A stretch of 52,141 bases of DNA. It comes from Deltaproteobacteria bacterium. Lineage in GTDB: Bacteria > Desulfobacterota > Desulfobulbia > Desulfobulbales > Desulfurivibrionaceae. Below are positions 44,224-52,141 of the stretch, piece after piece. The DNA lies in assembly GCA_026388735.1 (NCBI GenBank), contig JAPLJG010000055.1:1-52141 (forward strand), written 5' to 3'. Below the pieces are notes generated by a model. That model saw nothing but the letters and a program-made list of their open reading frames with translations, made no database searches and was not told the DNA's origin. Position 1 is the first letter of the stretch. Each line of letters begins with the position of its first letter. Made by a program: the position numbers and the translations under genes.

Positions 44224-45123
44224 TTAATCCCCCTCCATGATGATACTGTCGGTCACGATGCTGCCGGGGGCGACCCTGGCCCCATCCCAGACCACAACCC
44301 GCGTAAGGCTGGCCCCCTCGCCGATAGTTGCCCCATGCCCAATGGCAACCCAATCCTGAAAAGAAACCCCGGCCCCAAGCACAGCATCTTTTCCAAGATA
44401 AAAAGGTCTCCCCCCATTGCCTGGAAAAAATCCGGGCAATCGCCCGTTCAGGAGAATATCCTCATGGAGCTGCAGATAATCCGCCGGAGTACCCATGTCG
44501 GTCCAGAAATGACCCGAGACCACCAGGGCCTGGATAGTCCCCCCGCGTTTGAGCAACTCGACATAACAGTCGAGGATGTTATAAAAAACGCCCTCTGGCA
44601 TCAGGGAGAGAACCGCCGGGTTGATAACCTGCACCCCGGTGAAGGCCAGAAGCCGTTCGCCCTCCCCAGCCGGCCCGGCAAAGCCAACGATCCCGCCCTC
44701 GCCATTGACCCGAACATTGTTGAAACGCGGGCAATCGTGCAGCACCATGGTCACATCCGCGCCGGAGACGCAATGACTCCGATAGGCCGCAGCCAGATCA
44801 AGGTCATGGACAATATCGCCGTTGACCGCAAGAAAAGGAGCATCGTCGAAATGACTTTGCGCCAGACGCAGGCCACCACCGGTTCCCAGCTCCATATCTT
44901 CCATCTGGACATGGACATCCCCTTGCCCCTGAAGCATGGCCCTGATCTGTTCCCGGAGATGGTGGGCATTGACCACGATACCCTCGGCCCCGCTCCGGCG
45001 GAGCTGGGCCAGGGTATGGGTCAGGAGGGGGGTGTCAAGCACTGGGAACAGCGGCTTGGGGCGTTTCAGGGAGTAAGGACGCAGACGGGTTCCGAAACCC
45101 GCAGCCAGAACCATGGCTTTCAT
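44224..45123 (-). CDS. murU: MurU-like nucleotidyltransferase
   Basis: A 299-residue NTP transferase with KAMVLAAGFGTRLRPYS (nucleotide-binding loop), LGTGGGLRLA, a GDIVHD metal motif and a C-terminal left-handed beta-helix (AVLGAGVSF, GHGATIGEGASL, WDGARVAPGSI). Relatives form UDP-N-acetylmuramate from MurNAc-1-P, the second step of the anhydro-MurNAc recycling route. The stop is one base from the AmgK-like start. Separated from lpxI by repeat copy C. A sugar-1-phosphate other than MurNAc-1-P is possible. Confidence 0.82.
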   Translation of the reverse strand: MKAMVLAAGFGTRLRPYSLKRPKPLFPVLDTPLLTHTLAQLRRSGAEGIVVNAHHLREQIRAMLQGQGDVHVQMEDMELGTGGGLRLAQSHFDDAPFLAVNGDIVHDLDLAAAYRSHCVSGADVTMVLHDCPRFNNVRVNGEGGIVGFAGPAGEGERLLAFTGVQVINPAVLSLMPEGVFYNILDCYVELLKRGGTIQALVVSGHFWTDMGTPADYLQLHEDILLNGRLPGFFPGNGGRPFYLGKDAVLGAGVSFQDWVAIGHGATIGEGASLTRVVVWDGARVAPGSIVTDSIIMEGD

Positions 45124-45176
45124 GAGAGGTATATTCCTGATGTCTGAGTATCAGTAACAAAAAGATAGATCTGCAA

Positions 45177-45319
45177 GTAACTGTTCAGCAGCGCCGCTTC
45201 GCTGCTGCCACAGATGCGCGGAAGAGATCTGCGAAGTGTGCTATTGCACACGAGCAGACCGATGACAGCTAAGCGAGCACAGCGAGACTACAAGCAGAGT
45301 GGTGCTGCTGAACAGTTAC
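45177..45319. repeat. Quasi-palindromic interspersed repeat, copy C (143 bp)
   Basis: The ends are GTAACTGTTCAGCAGCGCC (45177-45195) and GGTGCTGCTGAACAGTTAC (45301-45319), one mismatch in 19. Inside, GATCTGC and GCAGACC flank a perfect GTGTGC-TATT-GCACAC hairpin; compared with copy A (GGCTTGC/GCAAGCC), two pairs are exchanged while pairing is kept. The lpxI stop (TAA at 45316-45318) lies in the last bases of the repeat. Confidence 0.87.
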
Positions 45320-46155
45320 GACAACGCCAAGGTTCCGTCCGGCAGCTCCTCCACCCCGACCACGACAATCCCGGCCCGGTTGGCCATATCGACCACGGCC
45401 TCCCGGTCAAAGAGCAGGGCCTGGCCGGTTTCCACCGCCAGGACAGCAGCCTTGACCGCAGACATGGTCTCAATGGTTTTTCCGCCGATGGCCGGCAGGT
45501 CAAAACGAAAATCCTGCTTGGGCTTTTTCACCTTGACGACCACGGTCTTCTCTTTCCCCAGGGCGCCGCCCCTGGTGATGGCGGCATCCGTCCCCTCAAT
45601 GGCTTCCACCGCCAGCACGGTACGATTTCGGACCACAACGCACTGTCCGATATCAAGGGCGCCGATGGCCCTGGCGGTCTGCCAACCGAAACGGATGTCC
45701 TCCAGCTGTTCGGCTGTGGGCCTTTTCTTGGTAAGAACCCCTTTGGGAAAGAGCAGATCCTTGAGGTACAGGGTCGATTCCAGAACGTGGATACCTTCTT
45801 TTTCCAGGGCCTCTGCAACCGCCCGCAGGATGGCGTCGTCCTGCCGAACATCTATTTTGTTCCACAGGGTCAACCCCTTGAGGTCCGGCCAGACATCCTT
45901 GAAGATTTTGGTTTTGGTGATATCGCCCAAAAAAACGGTTTCCGTGACGCCATGCTCCCGGAAAAAACTTATAATCCGGCCAAGCTGGCCGAGTTTTACC
46001 CAGCAGAACCGATCGGCGATGCCTTCGAGTTCGGGCCAGGATTCCCCCTGGTGCGCAACGATGACCACCTCACGCCCCGCCTTCTTGGCGGCCTCGGCAA
46101 AGAGCTTTGGGAACTGACCGCCGCCGGCGATTATGCCGATGCTATTCTTCGTCAT
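45316..46155 (-). CDS. lpxI: UDP-2,3-diacylglucosamine diphosphatase LpxI
   Basis: LpxI hydrolyses UDP-2,3-diacylglucosamine to lipid X in lipid A synthesis, replacing LpxH. I use the start MTKNSIGIIAGGGQFP at 46153-46155; the open frame extends upstream into lpxA without family character. The 279 residues contain the IIAGGGQFPKLFAE loop and the ALDIGQCVVVRNRTVLAVEAIEGTD signature of the family. It overlaps lpxA by 14 bases, so it is coupled to it. It follows lpxA in the lipid A run, which fits. Its stop codon is in repeat copy C. Confidence 0.93.
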   Translation of the reverse strand: MTKNSIGIIAGGGQFPKLFAEAAKKAGREVVIVAHQGESWPELEGIADRFCWVKLGQLGRIISFFREHGVTETVFLGDITKTKIFKDVWPDLKGLTLWNKIDVRQDDAILRAVAEALEKEGIHVLESTLYLKDLLFPKGVLTKKRPTAEQLEDIRFGWQTARAIGALDIGQCVVVRNRTVLAVEAIEGTDAAITRGGALGKEKTVVVKVKKPKQDFRFDLPAIGGKTIETMSAVKAAVLAVETGQALLFDREAVVDMANRAGIVVVGVEELPDGTLALS

Positions 46156-46945
46156 CACCGGCCATGCGTACCGCCCCACGTTTCGAGGTGGCAAAGAAAT
46201 TCACCAGCTTGGCAACCGGCGCACAGTCGGGAATCTCCTCCAGGGTCTTGGCCAGCGCCTCCTGGAGCAATAATTCCGGGCTACGAAAGATAATCTTGTA
46301 GGCCTGCCCCAATTTCTTGATCTCATCTGCGGTAAAGCCAGAGCGGCGCAGGCCGATGCGGTTGATGCCCGTTACCCGCATCTGGTTACGAATCCCGGCC
46401 ATGATCACGTAGGGCGGCACATCCTTGCTGAGCCCTGACATGCCGCCGATATAGGCATACTCGCCGATCCGAACGAACTGGTGCACGGCGGTGAGACCGC
46501 CGATGATCACCCGGTCCGCGACCTCGACATGCCCACCCAGGGTGGCGGCGTTGGCCATGATGACATGGTCCCCGACCACACAGTCATGGGCAATGTGGGT
46601 GTAAGCCATCAGCAGATTACCGCTGCCCACCGTGGTTACCCCATGGCCGCCCGGGGTTCCGCGGTGGATGGAAACATACTCCCGAATCTGATTATCATCG
46701 CCGATCACCAGCCGGGTGGGCTCATTATTGTATTTCAAATCCTGGGGCGGACCGCCGATATTGGCAAAGGAACCAATGGTGTTGCGGGCGCCGATGGTTG
46801 TCAGGCCGGTGACCACGGCATGGGGACAAACCACACAATCAGGGCCGATCTCCACCCCTTTTTCGATAACGGCATAGGGGCCGACCGTGGTGGAGGCATG
46901 GACCTTCGCCTCGGGATCAATAACTGCGGTAGGATGTATGTTCAT
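46142..46945 (-). CDS. lpxA: UDP-N-acetylglucosamine acyltransferase LpxA
   Basis: LpxA transfers the first 3-hydroxyacyl chain to UDP-GlcNAc, the first step of lipid A. The 267-residue protein starts MNIHPTAVIDPEAKVHAS and is built of left-handed beta-helix hexapeptides. Catalytic histidine is expected in the HIAHDCVVGDHVI stretch, and the C-terminal helical part GLRRSGFTADEIKKL is typical. It lies downstream of fabZ and overlaps lpxI by 14 bases. Confidence 0.96.
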   Translation of the reverse strand: MNIHPTAVIDPEAKVHASTTVGPYAVIEKGVEIGPDCVVCPHAVVTGLTTIGARNTIGSFANIGGPPQDLKYNNEPTRLVIGDDNQIREYVSIHRGTPGGHGVTTVGSGNLLMAYTHIAHDCVVGDHVIMANAATLGGHVEVADRVIIGGLTAVHQFVRIGEYAYIGGMSGLSKDVPPYVIMAGIRNQMRVTGINRIGLRRSGFTADEIKKLGQAYKIIFRSPELLLQEALAKTLEEIPDCAPVAKLVNFFATSKRGAVRMAGDDEE

Positions 46946-47012
46946 TGCACCTTCGCTTAGGTTTGGTTAGGTGGGACATCAGAAACGGGAAGTCAGAGCC
47001 TTGGGAAACGAT

Positions 47013-47459
47013 TCAGGCAAAGGTGGCCATGAGCTCCGCTTCCGCCACGAGCTTGCCATCGACAAAGGCTTTGCCCTCCATCTTCCAGAATCTGGCCTTG
47101 CGTTTACTCACCGAAAGCTCGTAATACAGCTGGTCTCCGGGCACAACCTTTTGCCGAAATTTTACGCCGTCAAGACCGGCAAAATAGACGAGTTTACTGG
47201 CAACCGCCTCTGGATCGGTGACATAGGCAAGAATCGCTCCGACCTGGGCCATGCCTTCAAGGATCAAGACCCCAGGCATAACAGGGTGCCCAGGGAAATG
47301 GCCCTGGAAAAAATTTTCGTTCATAGTCACATTTTTATATCCCCGGATGGACTCACCAAGATGCATCTCAACAATACGATCTACCATGAGAAAGGGATAC
47401 CGGTGCGGCAAAATCTTCAGGATTTCCAGAATATCAAGCTGTTGCAGATCAGAATTCAT
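47013..47459 (-). CDS. fabZ: 3-hydroxyacyl-ACP dehydratase FabZ
   Basis: FabZ dehydrates 3-hydroxyacyl-ACP in fatty acid elongation, using the same substrate that LpxA and LpxD draw on. The 148-residue hot-dog-fold protein shows LPHRYPFLMVDRI (active-site histidine), GHFPGHPVMPGVLILEGMAQ (the glutamate-bearing helix) and ends LVAEAELMATFA. It stands between lpxD and lpxA, the conserved order. Confidence 0.96.
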   Translation of the reverse strand: MNSDLQQLDILEILKILPHRYPFLMVDRIVEMHLGESIRGYKNVTMNENFFQGHFPGHPVMPGVLILEGMAQVGAILAYVTDPEAVASKLVYFAGLDGVKFRQKVVPGDQLYYELSVSKRKARFWKMEGKAFVDGKLVAEAELMATFA

Positions 47460-47536
47460 GCCACATCTCCTCTCTTTTCACTGAACCAAAATCGCTGCCG
47501 GACCATTTTTTCCCGGCAAGCAGACCTGCTGTTTAC

Positions 47537-48607
47537 TTAATTGCTGCCAAGGCTATCATCTTCACCCGGGGTTATTGCCTGGGACAGCCCGGCAACCTCC
47601 CGACGCAGCTCCCGCAGTTCCCGCACCATTTCCGGGAGTTTCGCATAGGCGGCGCTGGAACGCAACCAAGTTTTATGAGGGATCGCCGGAATGCCGGCCA
47701 CGATGACGCCAGGCTCCAAGTTGTTATGCACCCCTGACATGGCCGCAATCATTACCCGGTCCCCGAGATGGATGTGCCCGGCAAGACCGACCTGCCCCCC
47801 GATAATCACATTATTGCCGGTGGTGGTGCTGCCTGCCATACCCACCTGAGCAACAAGCAAGGCATCCTCACCAATAATAACATTATGGCCAAGCTGCACG
47901 AGGTTATCAATCTTTGTTCCCCGCTTGATCCAGGTTTTGCCAAAGGTGGCCCGATCAATACAGGTATTGGCGCCAATCTCCACATCGTCATCAATCTGGA
48001 CCACGCCAACCTGCGGGCGTTTGACATGGTGCCCGTTTCCATCGGTGGCGTAACCAAAGCCGTCACTGCCGATCACAGCACCGCTATGAATGGTGACCCG
48101 GTTCCCGATTTGGCAGCGGTGCCCGATCGTCACGTTGGCATACAGCACCACATCGTCGCCAATGACGGCATCATCGTACACCACCACCCCTGGATGCAGG
48201 GTTACCCGCTGCCCCAACCGAACCCGATCGCCAAGATAGACCAACGGACTGATGGCGACCTCGGCTGGGATATGACAATCTTGACCAACCACCGCCCGCG
48301 CATCAATGCCCGTGGCGGCAAATGGCTCCGCAACAAACAGGGCATGGATGTGGGCCACGGCCAGATAAGGGTTCCTGACCCGAATCGCCGGAGTGCTGAT
48401 CTCGGTGACCGCAGTCGGCACAATGATCGCCGAGGCATTGCACTCATCAAGCCGGGCCCCACGTTTCAGATCGGCGACAAAAGTTATCTCGCCCGCAACA
48501 GCGCTGTCAAAATCAGCAACGCCGCCAATGAGCACCTCGGGATCACCAACCAGCTCCCCCTGAACCAGGGTAGCCAGTTCCGCAAGACGTTTCTTCTCAC
48601 AAGCCAT
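47537..48607 (-). CDS. lpxD: UDP-3-O-acylglucosamine N-acyltransferase LpxD
   Basis: LpxD adds the second (N-linked) 3-hydroxyacyl chain to the lipid A precursor. The 356-residue protein has the N-terminal uridine-binding domain (about 1-100) and a long left-handed beta-helix (hexapeptides such as [20 protein letters not shown]) with the conserved GSDGFGYA loop near 190. A good GAGAGGGAGAGG region precedes the ATG at 48605-48607. First gene of the lpxD-fabZ-lpxA-lpxI run. The gap upstream holds palindromic repeat copy 6. Confidence 0.96.
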   Translation of the reverse strand: MACEKKRLAELATLVQGELVGDPEVLIGGVADFDSAVAGEITFVADLKRGARLDECNASAIIVPTAVTEISTPAIRVRNPYLAVAHIHALFVAEPFAATGIDARAVVGQDCHIPAEVAISPLVYLGDRVRLGQRVTLHPGVVVYDDAVIGDDVVLYANVTIGHRCQIGNRVTIHSGAVIGSDGFGYATDGNGHHVKRPQVGVVQIDDDVEIGANTCIDRATFGKTWIKRGTKIDNLVQLGHNVIIGEDALLVAQVGMAGSTTTGNNVIIGGQVGLAGHIHLGDRVMIAAMSGVHNNLEPGVIVAGIPAIPHKTWLRSSAAYAKLPEMVRELRELRREVAGLSQAITPGEDDSLGSN

Positions 48608-48728
48608 ATCCTCTCCCTCTCTCTGCTGCCCGTCGGATGCACGACAACCTCCCGGAACATAAGAAAAAAAGTTCGTTATTGTTCACAAACAAACTGCAGC
48701 ACTAACTGGTCACACGGCAATGATTGTT

Positions 48729-48774
48729 TCATCGCCGTTAACAGCAGCGTAAGCGGCGCTGCTACGGCTCCTAA
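48729..48774. repeat. Short palindromic repeat of the TTTAGG family (copy 6)
   Basis: The plus strand reads TCATCGCCGTTAACAGCAGC then GTAAGCGGCGCTGCTACGGC and CTCCTAA; the minus strand therefore starts TTAGGAGCCGTAGCAGCG. AGCAGCG and CGCTGCT form an internal hairpin. It resembles copies 1, 2 and 4. It lies between the IHF/HU gene terminator and lpxD. Confidence 0.6.
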
Positions 48775-48824
48775 AAAAAAAGACGGGCTGCCTCCTTGCT
48801 GCCAAGGGAAACACAACCCGTCTT
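48773..48824 (-). terminator. Intrinsic terminator of the IHF/HU gene
   Basis: On the minus strand AAGACGGG (48824-48817) pairs with CCCGTCTT (48787-48780), followed by a T-run of about nine (48781-48773). It lies downstream of the IHF/HU-type gene (stop at 48870). Confidence 0.85.
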
Positions 48825-48869
48825 GATAAAGACGTCAGCGTCGAAAATACGCCCCCTCGGAGAAGGGTG

Positions 48870-49154
48870 TTATTCTCCGTTAATCCTGGAACGCAGAAGT
48901 CCGGACGGCTTGAAGGTAACCACCTTCCTGGCGTCCAGAATCAATTCATCGCCGGTCTGGGGATTTCTCCCCCGCCGAGCATTTTTCTTTTTCACGTTGA
49001 ACTTGCCAAAACCACTGATCAACAGATCCTCACCGGTATTCAGGCATTTTTTAGCAATGCGCAGAAAAGCCTCCACGGCCTCGGCAGCCTGGGCCTTGGT
49101 GAAGTTATGATTTTGATATACCTTTTGGACAAGATCCGCTTTTGTCAGGGTCAT
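48870..49154 (-). CDS. IHF-alpha/HU-family DNA-bending protein
   Basis: A 94-residue nucleoid protein of the HU/IHF family. MTLTKADLVQKVYQNHNF, the strand SGFGKFNVKKKNARRGRNP with the DNA-intercalating arm and ARKVVTFKPSGLLRSRIN are the typical parts. The C-terminal KVVTFKPSGLLRSRIN is more like IHF alpha than HU, but subtype is not certain. It acts in the nucleoid, bending DNA at replication, recombination and regulated promoters. It is downstream of eno on the same strand and ends in a strong terminator. Confidence 0.9.
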   Translation of the reverse strand: MTLTKADLVQKVYQNHNFTKAQAAEAVEAFLRIAKKCLNTGEDLLISGFGKFNVKKKNARRGRNPQTGDELILDARKVVTFKPSGLLRSRINGE

Positions 49155-49203
49155 GAAGCCCCTCCTTTATTGACGCATAACATGTTCAACCAATTGATAA
49201 TTG

Positions 49204-50511
<1,308 letters not shown>

Positions 50512-50545
50512 TTATTAAAAACCAATACAGGCTAGCCCGTGCAGA

Positions 50546-51760
50546 TCAACCACCAGACACTGCCCCTGCCATACTGAAGATGGGTAGGTACATGGCAATA
50601 ACCAGCCCCCCGATCATGCCGCCCAAAAAACACATCATCAACGGTTCAATTGCCGCAGTCATATTTTCTACGGCCTGGTCAACCTCTTCATCATAAAAAT
50701 CTGCAATCTTGGTCAACATAACATCCAGAGCGCCGGTGGCTTCACCGACATTAATCATCTGTACTACCATGCCCGGGAAAACCCCTGTCTCCTCCAGGGG
50801 CTCGGCAATGGCCCGCCCTTCGCTGATACTGTCCGTCACCCTGAACACCGCCATCTCAATAACCTTATTCCCTGCAGTTCTTGCCACAACATTTAGGGCT
50901 TCCAGAATCGGCACCCCGCTTTGTAGCATAGTACCGAGGGTCCGAGTGAACTTGGCCACCGCCACCTTCCGCACAAGAGGCCCTACAATGGGCACATTCA
51001 GCATCATCCTATCTATCTGGATACGTCCCTTCTCCGTTTTGTATACCTTTTTCACCACAAAAATCGCGGCAAAAATCGCCCCGATAATGAAATGGAAATT
51101 ACCTTTGGTGAAATCACTCATGTCAACAACCATCTGAGTCGGTGCTGGCAGGGCCTTTCCTAAGCCAGCAAACATCTGCTGAAACACCGGCACCACAAAA
51201 ATAAGCATCACCCCCATAACCACCAAAGAGATACAGAGACAAATAACGGGATAGGTCATGGCGCCTTTCACCTTCTTCTTGAGCGCCATGTTTTTCTCCA
51301 TGAAGGCTGCCAACCGATTTAAGATGGTATCCAGAATACCGCCAATCTCGCCAGCCTCCACCATATTGCAGTACAGTGTGTCAAAGCATGCGGGATGTTT
51401 TTTCATAGCATCGGCAAAGGTGGTGCCAGACTCGACATCCGTCCTGATTGCCCGCAGCACCTTCTTGAAGGTCGGATTTTCCACCTGCTCCCCCAAAATC
51501 TCCAGGCTTTGCACCAGCGGCAGACCTGCATCGATCATGGTGGACAACTGGCGGGTAAAGATAACCACATCCTTACCGGTTATTTTTGGTTTTAAAAACT
51601 CAACATTCTCGAACATATCCTTGGGGGCTTCTTTCAACATGGACGGCGTTATCCGCATCTTTTTCAGATGCGATTGCGCCATGGCTTCGTTGGGCATTTC
51701 TATCTTGCCCTTACGTTTTTCCCCATAGGAGTTGACACCCTTCCAGATATAAAACGGCAT
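50546..51760 (-). CDS. pilC: Type IV pilus / type II secretion inner membrane protein PilC
   Basis: PilC is the inner membrane platform that works with the PilB/PilT motor ATPases in pilus extension and retraction. The 404-residue protein has the two repeated T2SSF domains (about 65-190 and 265-390), with transmembrane helices near 168-193, 215-235 and 370-395. The N-terminus MPFYIWKGVNSYGEKRKGKIEM is a typical N-terminal segment for the family. The usual neighbours pilB and pilT are absent here; eno follows. A near-copy of its codons 44-59 lies in inverted orientation at 52094-52141. Confidence 0.95.
   Translation of the reverse strand: MPFYIWKGVNSYGEKRKGKIEMPNEAMAQSHLKKMRITPSMLKEAPKDMFENVEFLKPKITGKDVVIFTRQLSTMIDAGLPLVQSLEILGEQVENPTFKKVLRAIRTDVESGTTFADAMKKHPACFDTLYCNMVEAGEIGGILDTILNRLAAFMEKNMALKKKVKGAMTYPVICLCISLVVMGVMLIFVVPVFQQMFAGLGKALPAPTQMVVDMSDFTKGNFHFIIGAIFAAIFVVKKVYKTEKGRIQIDRMMLNVPIVGPLVRKVAVAKFTRTLGTMLQSGVPILEALNVVARTAGNKVIEMAVFRVTDSISEGRAIAEPLEETGVFPGMVVQMINVGEATGALDVMLTKIADFYDEEVDQAVENMTAAIEPLMMCFLGGMIGGLVIAMYLPIFSMAGAVSGG
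51578..51625 (-). repeat. Inverted repeat arm inside pilC (matches 52094-52141)
   Basis: This 48-base part of pilC (codons for PKDMFENVEFLKPKIT) is present in inverted orientation at 52094-52141 with one mismatch in 48. The first 36 bases are identical. The match reaches the right edge of the window and may continue beyond. Confidence 0.97.
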
Positions 51761-51795
51761 ATCCCTTTCCCTCTCTTGCTGAAATTAAACCGACA

Positions 51796-51831
51796 CTTAT
51801 ATCTTATATCTTAAGATTTTCTCAAAAACAA
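51796..51831 (-). promoter_or_regulatory. Candidate pilC promoter
   Basis: On the minus strand TTGTTT (51831-51826) is followed after 17 bases by TATAAG (51808-51803). A second TATAAG lies seven bases further (51801-51796). It is about 45 bases upstream of the pilC start. Confidence 0.55.
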
Positions 51832-51931
51832 TAGATAGATAGCGTTTATTTTATGACTGAAAATCCCGTGACGCCTACTATTTTTGCCAAGTAAGAACCT
51901 CTTTAAGCCGCACGACCTTCTTCTTTTTTTG

Positions 51932-51960
51932 TTGACACGGCAGGCGGGATAATTTAAATA
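51932..51960 (+). promoter_or_regulatory. Possible divergent promoter for the rightmost gene
   Basis: TTGACA at 51932-51937 with TAAATA at 51955-51960 after 17 bases. The -10 is poor. It points toward the plus-strand gene starting at 52079. The intervening leader (about 51965-52065) contains a CGCCG-GTTTG-CGGCG hairpin but no recognized riboswitch. Confidence 0.3.
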
Positions 51961-52078
51961 AGCTGATTCTTTACTGAGATGTTGCGCCGGTTTGCGGCGA
52001 CTTCCTGACTACCCAACAAACAGTTCCCAATCAGGGGATGACACGACTCCCGACATGGGTTTGATTCGGAGGATGACA

Positions 52079-52141
52079 ATGGCAAAAGCGGCTCCCAAGG
52101 ATATGTTCGAGAATGTTGAGTTTTTAAAAACAAAAATAACC
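52079..52141 (+). CDS. Start of a second PilC-like gene (truncated by window edge)
   Basis: An ATG at 52079-52081, preceded by GGAGG, opens 21 codons in frame to the right edge: MAKAAPKDMFENVEF followed by LKTKIT. The protein matches pilC residues 42-59 (KEAPKDMFENVEFL and KPKIT) but lacks the first 41 or so residues of PilC. It is divergent to pilC. It could be a shorter pilC paralogue, the edge of a larger inverted duplication, or an assembly artefact. The rest lies outside the window. Confidence 0.7.
   Translation, partial: MAKAAPKDMFENVEFLKTKIT

Noticed and set aside
51840-51930. Sigma-54 promoter upstream of pilC
   Set aside because: No TGGCAC-N5-TTGC-like site; a sigma-70-like pair at 51803-51831 fits better.
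51965-52065. c-di-GMP or other riboswitch in the leader of the rightmost gene
   Set aside because: A short CGCCG/CGGCG hairpin is present but no GEMM or other known riboswitch core could be matched.

Overview
The window reads as chromosomal DNA of a strictly anaerobic Gram-negative bacterium of the Desulfobacterota, most likely near the Desulfobulbales. This is an inference from gene content: lipid A genes and BamA (an outer membrane), a B12-dependent ribonucleotide reductase, an octaheme tetrathionate-reductase-type cytochrome c, the archaeal-type GTP cyclohydrolase FolE2, a REC-DUF3369-HD-GYP regulator and a cobalamin-riboswitch-controlled radical-SAM peptide system. Almost every gene is on the minus strand, so the window reads operonically from right to left. 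Only cbpA, cbpB, the Fe-S flavoprotein, the DUF2784 gene, the ParB-like gene and a gene start at the right edge are on the plus strand.

Layout, left to right. 1-5.5 kb: tRNA-Leu(UAG), tig, clpP, clpX and lon (cut by the left edge), the classical chaperone and protease operon. 5.7-8.3 kb (plus strand): promoter, cobalamin riboswitch, intrinsic terminator, a 42-codon peptide gene, a SPASM-type radical SAM maturase and an Fe-S flavoprotein; this looks like the CbpA/CbpB ribosomal peptide system. 8.5-21.6 kb: lysS, lolC, lolD, bamA, mfd, a SurA-like chaperone, rodZ and recO (envelope biogenesis plus DNA repair). 21.6-28.9 kb: a core methionine synthase-like gene broken by a 22-bp tandem duplication, glycogen phosphorylase, CCA-adding enzyme, folE2 and a glycosyltransferase. 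29.1-33.8 kb: DUF2784, Otr-type cytochrome, a PP-loop ATPase coupled to a RibD-type reductase, and an orphan ParB-like protein. 33.8-41.8 kb: HD-GYP regulator, its membrane histidine kinase, nrdJ and a second PAS kinase. 41.8-48.6 kb: der (interrupted by an in-frame amber codon), an AmgK/MurU-type pair, lpxI, lpxA, fabZ, lpxD. 48.8-51.8 kb: an IHF/HU gene, eno and pilC, with a divergent near-copy of part of pilC running off the right edge.

The most unusual signals are: (1) the riboswitch-controlled RiPP operon; (2) a roughly 106-145 bp quasi-palindromic repeat present three times, each just after the stop codon of a minus-strand gene and with compensatory base changes in its terminal stem; (3) a second family of short palindromic repeats carrying a TTTAGGGG motif, one copy of which supplies the start codon of cca; (4) an exact 22-bp tandem duplication that breaks one gene; (5) an amber codon inside der where the reading frame otherwise continues through the KH domain; (6) an inverted duplication of pilC sequence. 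No CRISPR array, transposase, integrase, phage gene or rRNA was seen.
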